Position numbers and translations under genes: made by a program. Below the pieces are notes generated by a model. That model saw nothing but the letters and a program-made list of their open reading frames with translations, did no database searches and had not been told where the DNA came from. Below, piece after piece: positions 1 through 9,240 of a stretch of DNA of 64,000 nucleotides; the first letter of the stretch is position 1; the number at the start of each line of letters is the position of its first letter. Source of the DNA: Ilex aquifolium (taxonomy: Eukaryota > Streptophyta > Magnoliopsida > Aquifoliales > Aquifoliaceae); contig OX637391.1 in the NCBI GenBank assembly GCA_951799425.1, positions 14,689,051-14,753,050 on the forward strand. Direction: 5' to 3'.

Positions 1-210
1 TCCCTCCCCCTCGCTTAATCCTCTCTTTCCCCCTCTGTCACGTACACCTCTCTATCTCTCACCATCTCTGACTTTTACACCACCCATGGTTGAATCCACA
101 TTCTCCCACCCACCAGCGAGTGAAGACGCCATCAGCGAGGCCTTTCTTCCCAGGCTCTCTAGGTATCTCTCTATCCCCCTCTCTCTTCTCACAGCCGAAA
201 CCCCTCTGTC

Positions 211-260
211 AAACCCAAACCCAAACCCAAACCCAAACCCAAACCCAAACCCAAACCCAA
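211..260. repeat. (AAACCC)n short tandem repeat
   Basis: About 8.3 perfect copies of the hexamer AAACCC, followed by a CT microsatellite at 264-280. The unit is one base shorter than the plant telomere unit (AAACCCT), so this is telomere-like but not telomeric. It produces an artefactual Asn-Pro repeat frame. Confidence 0.95.
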
Positions 261-1616
261 TCATCTCTCTCTCTCTCTCACTCAAAATGGCATTATCAAC
301 TACGACCTATAAGTTGTTCGACAAAATGTCCCAAAGGATCTTGATTTAGCCCCCTCTCTTCCATACACGTAAATCTACAAGTGCTTAATTAGGGTTTGGT
401 TTTCATAACGATTGTGTGATTTTGGAATGGGAGTTTGATGAATTTTATTTTTGTGTTGTCTTAGATTTCAGCATACATATGTGATTTGGTGTTGCCTTAA
501 ACTAAGAAAAGGGTTCTCTGGTGCCGTCTTACTACTCTGGGTATTTGATTTCGTGCTTATATGAAGATGAAGATCCACAGGGTACTATTATTTTTCCTAT
601 TTGTTTAGTTCTCATAACTGTCCATAGTTCGGTACGTTGGTGTATGTTCAACGAACAAATATATCCTGTTACTTATGAGTTATGATTTTTTATTGTTCCT
701 TTGTTTGTACATTAAACCCAATGATTATTATTATTATTATTGTGATAACCGTACACAGCAAATGATTGGTGATTGAATTGTTAGTTTGATGTTTACTTGG
801 TGTTTAGTTTGTGATTTTTGTTTGCAGGTCCGAGCTTTTGGGTTTCAATGTGTTCAATGGAATAAAGAAATTATCATGTGAAGGCTCGAGAGGCCCCTCA
901 CTTCATCTCTAACATGATTTTCCAAGCCAAACTCAACTTTCGTGCGATTATGGTAATTTACTAAGTTGTCGTAGTTGTCTATTAATCCATATATACTGTT
1001 TATTCTTAAATTGATAATTCATAATTTTGCACACCATATGTCTGTTATCAGTGTATTAAATTGTCTTTGGGTTGGGGTTAGTATTTTTGCTATAGTTAGT
1101 TTTTGACTCTTTGTATGTGTATCTTTGCCTTTTCTTTTTTGGTTTTGGGTGTTGGTGGGAAGTACCTTGAAGAGTGGTGTTTGTTGAAACCAATCTGTGT
1201 TTGTTTGGGCATCTAGGTTTAGTTTAATTTGTTATATATTTTTATTTGGTCTTGAAGCGTTAAAATTGAAGTGAATATGCCTTTAACTAATGTCTTAGCA
1301 TTCCAGTTACAATTTACAATGGCTTAAGTTGCAATGTGATTTTTTTTTTCTTTGCATGCATAATGACAGACAGTTTTTGGACTCAATGTGAGTACTCAGG
1401 ACTCAATACAAGTATTTAGCTTTCATGGGTTTTCTATTGGCTTTCCGTGTTACTGCCATTGATTTAGTAGTTTCTTTTGTTTGATGATTTCTGTAGGTAA
1501 CTCTGATTTCGTGTTGAATCATTGAGATTCAAATTAGTGGTGAGTTTATATAATTATTTGTGCTATGATATGACTCTTTGAGTTTTTGTTACCTGGTTCT
1601 GTTTTACTGAAAGCTA

Positions 1617-1866
1617 ATTAAGTTAATTAAGCCTAAGCATTGTAGTGGAGGGTTGAAAAAATCTCCACCAGGTTGCCTACAAGGATTAGATAAGCAAGTT
1701 TATTGACAATGCTTTAGTTCGCTTTACTTAGTAAGAAATTGTATGTTAATTTTGCTATGGCTCAATTTGATTCGAATTTTTGGTTTAATTACTGTATTGG
1801 AATCTTAAATTACAGGTCTGTGAACATGTTGACAGTGAATGAGAATAGATAAGACTGGTATGTGTT
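1617..1866 (+). repeat. Direct repeat copy 1 (about 250 bp, exon-like end)
   Basis: Matches 4033-4283 closely with only small indels (offset about 2416-2418 bp). Each copy starts near AAGCCTAAGCATTG and contains a short stem around GTGGAG/CTCCAC. It ends with an acceptor-like TTACAG, a 43-base segment, and a donor-like GTATGTG. The 43-base segment contains stop codons in this copy, so it is not coding. Confidence 0.85.
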
Positions 1867-2582
1867 TGTTTCTACTGCTTTTTTGATTTTTCTCTACGAA
1901 AATGAGATGATTTTCTACATGAAATTTTCATCTCTATTTTTTTTTTGTTGCACTTTGCACATCAACACACACGCACATAGCACACACAACACACATGAGT
2001 CACCCAACCTCTTTTTTTATTAATTTTGTGCATTGTTTCATTTTATGATTTTTTTTTTTTTTTTGATATTTGTCAGATATGTAGTTTTCTTTGGGAATTG
2101 CTTGAGGACATTTTGCGTTTATGAAAAATTAGTTTTCTACATTCGTTGGATAAAAGGTAGCCTATTTTGGGGATTTGGTTATTTCCCTGTATTGGTTGTT
2201 TTATGCATATGGGTTTAATTACCCATATGGAGTTTTGATTGTTTAAGTTATCGTGATACCCAATTACTCCTGTATGAGTTCTATGAATTCAGATTTCATT
2301 TTTGTGTTGCTTAGGCTTGAAAGCTTAGTTCTTAGAATTACTTTGTTAAATCATTTCTAATCACTGCATATAAGGATAGAAACAATAGTGCACGTGCCAG
2401 CAAACGAATTGAAAAGTCTATCCTCAGTCCTCACCCTCAGAACAAGATCATCCCCTCACCCTGTCTTAGAACCACTCTTGACAATTGATGATACCACTGC
2501 TATGAAAATGAAACAAAATTAATAAAACAAAATCTTAACAAAGGGAAATAAGAACAACAATGCAAAGACGACATAGAATAAG

Positions 2583-2815
2583 TCATATGTGAGTGAAAAA
2601 TGCTTATTAGCTATTACTAGAAAATTTATATTTTTAGTTAACGAACATAGAATAATTGATGAGTGTGCATATGTGTTTGAAAAATGCTTATTAGCTGTTA
2701 CTAGAAAATTTATGTTTTTAGTTAATGGACATAGAATAATTGATGAGTGTGCATATGTGAGTGAAAAATGCTTATTAGCTGTTACTAGAAAATATATATT
2801 TTTAGTGATTTTTTG
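2583..2815. repeat. 84-bp tandem repeat, about 2.7 copies
   Basis: The core GAAAAATGCTTATTAGC recurs at 2595, 2679 and 2763, exactly 84 bp apart, with few mismatches. Because 84 is a multiple of three, a short frame stays open across all copies. There is no other sign of coding. Confidence 0.9.
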
Positions 2816-2953
2816 ACTCTAGATGGATTGAGATGGTTTACTGCTTCAACTATGACTGCTTCAATTGTCCTCTTATTGGTCTGTATTTCCTTTCAATTTT
2901 ATAGCTTATTATGTTATAATGGTTAGTTTGAGTAATGTTGGATGCATCAGGTT

Positions 2954-2980
2954 GAACAGTCACTGTTCACGTGACTGTTC
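2954..2980. other. Perfect 10-bp inverted repeat (hairpin)
   Basis: GAACAGTCAC and GTGACTGTTC flank a 7-base loop. It lies inside the Helitron-like region. No function can be assigned; it could fold in a transcript or be a remnant of a terminal inverted repeat. Confidence 0.6.
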
Positions 2981-4032
2981 ACCTACTGCCCTCAACTCTT
3001 CAAGACAGCAGCAGGTGGACCATTTTGCTCAGCTGGAATGGTGCATCTGGATGTCACTGAACACGTTGGTGAAGATGGCCTGATGGTGTCTCTATAGTTT
3101 ATGTCAAAGTTGAAGAAGGTATGACACGGGCAATGACGGGATGGGCAATAAATAGTAGGAGCTGTATATGGGAGCTTGATGCTCCCTTTCCCCAATTGGC
3201 AAAATTTATGTTGGCCCATCTGACCAGCGTCCTTAGGAACTCTATTTAGTTTTGTTTTAACTTTCAATGTACCAAAAAAAAAAAAGTATATGGTTCCAAA
3301 AAAATAAATTTTCATCCCGTACCGAGTGTTTTTATCACTATTACGGTCCTGAATAAAATAAATTTTCATACTATGACTGTTTGGTATTCTGTTAATAAGC
3401 AGATTTTGCTGTAATTTCTTTAGCTTTATTTTTAAATGCATTATGATGTAAAAAAAAAAAAAAGGCAAATTTAACAGTCATTTAACATGTAACTACAAGT
3501 TCTATATCTTCTTATTTGCTTGGACTGCATTTAACATTTAGCATTTGCTTGATTTGTCATTGATCATATAGTTTTGTTTGCTACTTAAGTTGACATTGAT
3601 GGGTCATGTGCGTAGGTGACTTTTCTTGGGTTTGGATTAAGGACAAAGTGAGACTTTTGATCATCTCCTCCTTCCACGATTCCATTATGTATCTCACGTG
3701 TTCGACAAAATTAGCCAAAGAAATATGCACATTTTATTTTGATGGTCTGACTTTTTTGGTTGTTTTATTTTCCTGTATTGCTTTTGGTTTTCATTTCTCT
3801 CCGTTGTAAATTTTTTAGTGAGATATTGAAATATTTTGTGATGGGGTTCTGTCTGTTTGTGTATTCCTCTGTGTCTTCATTCCTCTATATTGAAATATTT
3901 TTGTTATGAGTTTTTAGTATTTCGAAGTGTTGTGTGGTATGGTTATTTGATTGGATTGGGTTGCTTCTTTCATTTGATGGGTTTGGTGTATTGTGATAAT
4001 CCAATGCATTTAAGTTGTCAAATGAGGGTTTA

Positions 4033-4283
4033 ATTAGGTTAAATAAGCCTAAGCATTGTAGTGGAGGGTTGAAAAAAATGTCCACCAAGTTGCCTACGAG
4101 GATTAGATAAGCAAGTTTGTTGACATTGCTTTAGTTTGCTTTATTTAGTAAGAAATTGTATGTTAATTTTGCTACGGTACAATTTGATTCGAATTTTTTG
4201 GTTTAATTGCTGTATTGGAATATCAAATTGCAGGTCTGTGAACATGTTGGCAGTGAATGAGAATGGATAAGATTGGTATGTGT
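4033..4283 (+). repeat. Direct repeat copy 2 (about 250 bp, exon-like end)
   Basis: Partner of 1617-1866. It preserves the stem, the acceptor-like TTGCAG and the donor-like GGTATGTG. In-frame stops occur in the exon-like part here too. The two copies are far more alike than the surrounding DNA, so they reflect one duplication rather than chance similarity. Confidence 0.85.
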
Positions 4284-4856
4284 CATGTCATTTGGGTTGC
4301 TGATTTTGGGATTTATTTGGGGTATATAGCATTACTCATGTAATAAAATAAAAATGAACTGAAAAACTGTTAATTTGTTTTACTTCAAGCATTCTTACTG
4401 GCATATTATATTAGGTATGTCATTACACACGATCAATTCATGCGATGCATGCAATTTATTTAATTGCTTGCTTGGATAGGAACCATTGAAACACTTTTGA
4501 TTGCTGACATCATTTTTTAAACACATTGGTTTTTTGCTTCAGATGTATTATAGATGTTTAGCTTAATTCTCCTATGATTGTGTATTCAATGTGCAATTTC
4601 CAGCAAAAAGATTAACTTTTGTTCGTGGGTTTCGACACTTGGACAATTATTGGTTGTAAGGGCAATTGCTTTCCAATTTTGGGCAATTGCTTTATATTAT
4701 TGAAGGAATTTTCTTTTTAAAATTTAGTTGATATACATTTTTATTGTAAATTTGATTTAGTTCTATTAGTATTTTTTTTTCCTGATGAATTTGTATATGT
4801 GTTGTTGCTTTGAAGAATTTTTTGTCCATTTTTGTTCATTTTTTACAAGTAACGCA

Positions 4857-4884
4857 GTGCCTTCAGGCACGGGCAATTACTAGT
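4857..4884 (+). other. Helitron 3' terminus: hairpin plus CTAGT
   Basis: GTGCC and GGCAC pair around a TTCA loop at 4857-4870. Nine bases later comes CTAGT (4880-4884), matching the family rule CTRRT about 10-12 bases after a GC-rich hairpin. The next host base is T, as expected for insertion between A and T. Confidence 0.6.
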
Positions 4885-5622
4885 TTCTTATATTATGAAG
4901 GATTTGTCTTCTTAAGGTCAATAGTTCAAGCCCCCTTCCCCCTCCCCCTCCCCAAAAAAAAGAAAGAAAGAATGAAGGGTTAAATGGCAATTTATTTTTC
5001 GACCAATACTAAAATATCTTTAATATCAACACTTATAACTTGTTATAAACTTAGTATTCATTGATTATTGGACTAATTTAGTCCAATACCATCCTTTAAC
5101 ATACCAAACAAAATGCCCCATATATGTAAAACGAGGACAAATCGACGCACTCTTCTGGCTGTGCGGGCCTGGATGTGTGTAATATAAATATGAATATATA
5201 TCATCCTATTATTTACATACAAAAATTCATATGGATCGCTTTTTATCATATAGTGACTAAAATGCTTTTTGCTATGATAAAATTATTTTTTCTTAGAAAC
5301 ATTCTTCAACAAATATTAGAAAACGGTATTTTGGAAGATGGAAATTCAAGTATAGACAGCTATTGCTCTTCGTACTAAAACTTTATCTCTAATATTATTT
5401 GAATTTAATTTCCTGATAGAATAAATCAAGTAATCTATTATTACATTTTCAATGATAGCAGATTCCAATTAAAATTTGGTTACACTATTATTTCAATAGT
5501 AATAATTTATGAGGTCAATAATTTAGATCAATGGAGTAAGTTCAAATATCAATGCATAAGAAGTACACTTCTTGTTCAACAAGGAAAGCTACCCTTCAAT
5601 CCCAATTACAGGTGGTTTTCAT
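4885..5622. other. AT-rich noncoding DNA, no gene seen
   Basis: Contains a C-rich run at about 4931-4954 followed by an A-rich run. A 67-codon frame at 5175-5378 has no recognisable motif and typical AT-rich noncoding composition. No element boundary was found. Confidence 0.6.
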
Positions 5623-5880
5623 TAGGGGTGATAATTTTCAATCTGACATATTAACACGATACAAATCGAACACGAAATAAATAGGTCAAACATAAAATTA
5701 AATGGATCGGTAAAAAAAAAGGGTCAACACGTTTAAACCCAAAAAAATACGTGTTAGTTTCATGTTAAAATCGGGTTGATCCGATTTTGACACGATTTAC
5801 CCATATATTTTAAATGGGTCGACTTGATATGAACTCGAAACCGACATAACCTGTTGTAGATCCATTTAACCGTTTATTGA
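5623..5880 (+). mobile_element. hAT-type MITE left terminus (TAGGGGTG...)
   Basis: Starts TAGGGGTGATAATTTTCAA, like the left end of the well-bounded hAT MITE at 37808, and shares its GGGTT/ACACGA-rich interior. No matching right end with an 8-bp duplication occurs nearby. It may be a truncated copy, or the left end of an element whose right end is at 24475 with everything between nested inside. Confidence 0.45.
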
Positions 5881-5900
5881 AGTATATACAAGCAAAAAAA

Positions 5901-5927
5901 CCTAAACCTAAACCTAAACCTAAACCC
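5901..5927. repeat. (CCTAAA)n telomere-like hexamer
   Basis: Four copies of CCTAAA ending in CCC. It is one base short of the telomere unit CCCTAAA. It is followed by a CT-rich stretch resembling a plant 5' leader, but no open frame follows before the copia insertion. Confidence 0.85.
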
Positions 5928-6017
5928 ATTTCATTTCCTCTCCACCTACCAGAGCCGCTGCCTCTATTGCCTGTTCGTCACATGAGTCACTTACACAAAG
6001 GCTGAAGCTGAAAGGCA

Positions 6018-6347
6018 TGTTAACCAACCTACTGTTTCGGTTCTTCAATGTGATCCTAGTTCTATTCAAACTACAGGCTTATCTCTACATGATAAAGATG
6101 ATCCTGATACATCTTCTCATGATAAGGATGCTTCTACTCATGACAAGGATGCTTAGGACTTGATATATCAGCTGATAGTTAGGATAAGGATGCTTAGCTG
6201 ATTTTTCTGTTTTGATTAGAATTAACTCTGTTTTGATTTGTACTCAATCTTTTGTAATCTTCTGTTGTATCTATATAAATAGTAAATGGTATACTGTTTT
6301 GGTATTGATTACCAAAACTTCCACAATTATTTTTATCAAATCTTACA
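6018..6347 (+). repeat. Copia 5' LTR, 330 bp
   Basis: Canonical TG...CA ends. It contains an internal run of CATGATAAGGATGCTT-like units at about 6090-6150 and a TATA-like TCTATATAAATAG near 6271. It differs from the 3' LTR at only a few scattered positions. Confidence 0.93.
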
Positions 6348-6360
6348 TGGTATCAGAGCA
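6348..6360 (+). other. Copia primer binding site (initiator tRNA-Met type)
   Basis: TGGTATCAGAGCA directly follows the 5' LTR. This is the standard plant copia primer site, complementary to the 3' end of initiator methionine tRNA. Confidence 0.93.
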
Positions 6361-6400
6361 ATTCTAAGGCTCACGCTTTCTTTCTTTAATTTCCTCTCAA

Positions 6401-6907
6401 ATGGCTTCTTCACCTGAGATCTCTTCCGCAGCTGCCTTCATACCTCCAAACATTGGTCAACTTATCTCCGTCAAATTAGATGGCGAAAACAACCTTCAAT
6501 GGCTGTCACAATTTATTCCAGTCTTGAAATCAAATGATCTAATGGGCTTAATGGATGGTTCAGAACCGTGCCCTGTTCAGCATCTTCCCCCAGCAAATGG
6601 AAAATCCACTGCTGATATTAATCCAGAAGACTTGTTGTGGAACATGAAAGACCAATTTGTTCTTTCTTGGATCAATGCTACTTTATCGCCTAAAATTTTA
6701 TCTACTGTGTATGGCCTCACTACAGCAAAACAGGCATGGCATTCTCTCTCAACTCGGTTTGCTTCCTAGTCCCGATCATGGATTAATCTATTTCAACGAC
6801 AACTTCGAAGCTTACGTCAAGAGAATCGATCATGCTCTGAATATCTAGCTCATGTTAAGGGCCTTGTTGACCAGCTAAATTCTGCTGGCAAAAATGTAGA
6901 TGAAGAT
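6401..6907 (+). pseudogene. Copia gag, N-terminal part (interrupted)
   Basis: Encodes the nucleocapsid precursor that packages element RNA. The frame begins MASSPEISSAAAF, 53 bases after the primer site. It shows the usual plant copia gag block, including a WLSQFIPVLKSNDLMG segment and a WINATLSPKILSTVYG segment. An in-frame TAG after RFAS (about 6767) replaces what is probably a Gln codon, and the homology continues beyond it. At 6907 the frame is cut by the G1 insertion, and it resumes at 19436 with DDLVSTLLSGL. It is non-functional. Confidence 0.85.
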
Positions 6908-7622
6908 TGATGATACCTAAAATACACCCTAAGCACGAGCTCAGAAAATGAGTCCAGCTCAAGAGGTCAGGTAAGATATGCAGATCTCATTCAAGCCATG
7001 GTCAGAGCTCGTCCAGCCAATGTTAGAGCTCCCCCAAGCAAGATAATGGGGGAAGAGGTGAGAAGACAGCAAGATGATAGCGAATACCTCCGAAGAAATA
7101 GCCAAGCTGGAAGTAAGGCATAAAACTCTTAACCAACCAAGATTCTCTCCAAAGATTAAGGAGGATCCCATGGCAGAAGGCAAAGATCTCGGGATACAGC
7201 CTATTAAGCCAGCCATATGGAGTTTAGGTAACTCGGGGATTGGGGAGAGAAAGGGGAAAAGATCCCTCCATTATAGAAAGTAAAATCGGATTAGAGGTAA
7301 GCAAGAGACTATAAGAGCAGGGTAAGCTTCCATCAAGAGAGGAGGGCAATAGAGCCACGAGAAACCCTAATTTCCTCCACATTGCACTGTAACACACCCA
7401 ACGTGATCAATAAGAAAATAGGAGCAAGAGTCTCCATTGAAGAGTGGACTAGCCGAGCTCACAGGCCGGTGAACCACTGCAATGTCATTGTGTTCATTTC
7501 CCTTTCCTCAATTTTCCTAAAAATCTACCAGTATTTTTACATGAGCTTTGTAGTTCAGACACCACATTTAGTTTCGTGCACACCCATACCCTTAGCTCGT
7601 CTTCGGTAGACAAACACCATCA
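6908..7622 (+). repeat. G1 5' LTR, 715 bp
   Basis: Starts TGATGATACC directly after the AAGAT duplication and ends ACACCATCA before the primer site. Small open frames inside it recur in the other LTRs and are not genes. Confidence 0.95.
7310..7317 (+). promoter_or_regulatory. Probable LTR TATA box (TATAAGAG)
   Basis: The context AGACTATAAGAG is preserved in the LTRs of G1 and G2 (reverse strand, about 27709-27716), with a close form in G3 (GGCTATAAGAG near 62214). A conserved TATA motif in mid-LTR is the expected core promoter for gag-pol transcription. Confidence 0.5.
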
Positions 7623-7642
7623 GTTTGGCGCCGTCTGTGGGA
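7623..7642 (+). other. G1 primer binding site (TTTGGCGCCGTCTG type)
   Basis: GTTTGGCGCCGTCTGTGGGA follows the LTR at once. G3 has the same 20 bases, G2 differs by one base (GCCATCTG), and G4 has the related TTTTTTGGCGCCGTCTG. This TGGCGCC site is typical of Tat and Athila elements. The priming tRNA was not assigned. Confidence 0.8.
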
Positions 7643-7684
7643 ACGACAGTTCTTGTTACAAATATACTGATTTTTTAGTAATTG

Positions 7685-9240
7685 ATGGTCTCTACACGAA
7701 ACATGAGTAAAAATCAGATGAATCCCCCAAGAATGCAGAATCCCCAGGAGGTCACCAGTGGGAGGCAACCAAAAAACCTTCATAATTTCGTTCCCACCAC
7801 TGAAGACGACCCACATGCGGTGCATCCCCCTGCTAACAATGAACTAGACGCCCTTCGCCTGGTCAATCAACGCTTACTCCAACAAAATGAGGAGCTCTTG
7901 AAGCTCTTACAAGGTCCTCAGCAAACGCAACCACCCCGGCGAGGCCCGAATGATCTTCCTCCCAGGGAATGACAATGCCTTGACCCCCTCAGCCGCCTAG
8001 GAGGGGGATCAATGAAGAAGCACAAAGCCAGAACGAAGGGCTGGAGAGGAATGATTTCCTTCCTTTCCAATAGGAGAGAATGGAGCAATATTGGGAGCAC
8101 CGCTTCAAGGACATCCAGCAAGAGTTCAGCTACATGAGAGAGGCAGTAAAGGTCAAAACCCCAGTAACAATGGATGCCTTGGTGCAACAAACTGAATCCC
8201 CATTCACTCCCGGGGTACTACATTTCCCCCTTCCTCCGAAGTTCAGAGTGCCTCAGATGAAAGTTTTCGATGGGACAAAAGACCTTGTGGATCACCTCAA
8301 CACCTACAAAAACCAAATGGAGTTGCACGGATACCAGGATCCTGTGCGATGTAGGGCCTTCGCCATCACCCTGAAGGGGTCAGCCTTAGCATGGTTCAAT
8401 AAGCTCCCCCCCAGCTTCGATCTCTTCTTTCAAAGAACTCTCCATTTCCTTTATGTCTCACTTTATCGGAGCTCGGATCTACAGGAAGCCGAGCTATTAT
8501 TTATTGAACATAAAACAAAGGCCTGATGAGAACTTGCGATCTTATGTACAGAGGTTTAATTCAGAATCTCTAAAGGTAGATATCCCGGACGAAAAGTTTG
8601 CCATTACTGCTTTCATTGCAGGATTAGGAGTCCAGTCAAAGGATTTAATGTTCTCTATATCGAAGAACCCTCAAGCAAGTATGTCAGAGGTGTTAGCCAA
8701 GGCAGAGAAGTACATAAATGGTGAAGAAGCACTCATTTCCAAGGTGGGGAGTACGTCCACACTAAAGGAGAAGGAAAAAGAAGAGAGGAAAAGGGACTGA
8801 AGTACCAGGAAAGAAAAAGGGCGAGAAAGATCTCCGAGGAGGGATAGAGATCACTCCCCAAAAGAAGAGGAAATGTTAGAGACCGCTTGGGCCCCTTGCA
8901 GCCTGAGCTACAGCCTAGATACGGACATCAGCGATTCACCCCGCTCACCGCTGCTGTATCCCAAGTTCTGTATGAGGTCCAAAACGAGAAGTTTTTAAGG
9001 TGGCTACCTCGGATGAAGGCAGATCCAGCAAAGAGAGACCCCACGAAGTATTGTGACTACCATAGGGATCATGGTCACCATACCGATGACTGCATTCAAT
9101 TAAAAAAGGAGATCGAGTTCTTAATTCAACGAGGACAGTTGCGTCGCTTTGTGGCCCATGACAACCAGAATCGAGCTCTTCCACCGCCTCCACCTCAACA
9201 ACAAGCACCTGCACCATATCAGCAGCCTTTAGGTGAGATC
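7685..9240 (+). pseudogene. G1 gag (degenerate)
   Basis: Homologous to the open gag of G2 and G3, starting MVSTRNMSKNQ. The retrotransposon gag core is visible (ITLKGSALAWFNKLPP at about 8370-8410), then YVQRFNSESLKVDIPDEKF and a KE/RSP-rich linker. A zinc-knuckle-like CDYHRDHGHHTDDC lies at about 9052-9093. It is broken by stops near 7970 and 8072, a frameshift near 8455-8525 and a TGA at about 8798. It would have formed the virus-like particle shell and bound genomic RNA, but cannot be expressed intact. Confidence 0.85.

Larger units (their letters stand above)
1..4884 (+). mobile_element. 3' part of a Helitron-like element with exon-like noncoding segments
   Basis: The right boundary is supported by a hairpin followed by CTAGT and a host T at 4885, the usual 3' structure of plant Helitrons. 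No 5' TC end could be fixed, so it may lie outside the window. Inside are a CT-rich leader, an AAACCC array, and several segments flanked by plausible splice sites, for example 829-951 and 1815-1857. None has a long open frame; the segment at 1815-1857 contains stops. This would fit a non-autonomous Helitron carrying captured gene pieces, or a noncoding transcript unit that merely ends near a Helitron-like hairpin. No Rep/helicase coding was seen. Confidence 0.45.

Noticed and set aside
211..260. Interstitial telomere
   Set aside because: The unit is AAACCC, not AAACCCT; the array at 5901 likewise lacks the seventh base.
288..348. Fragment resembling a PPR motif (KLFDKMSQR)
   Set aside because: Only about nine residues match and the frame ends at once; no further repeats of the motif occur.
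86..349. Short protein with an Asn-Pro repeat
   Set aside because: It is just the AAACCC hexamer array read in frame, and two other frames over the same DNA are equally open.
7074..7283. Small conserved ORF (also at 18882-19091)
   Set aside because: Both lie in the two LTRs of G1, so the conservation reflects LTR identity. Similar LTR frames at 27634 and 40591 were rejected for the same reason.
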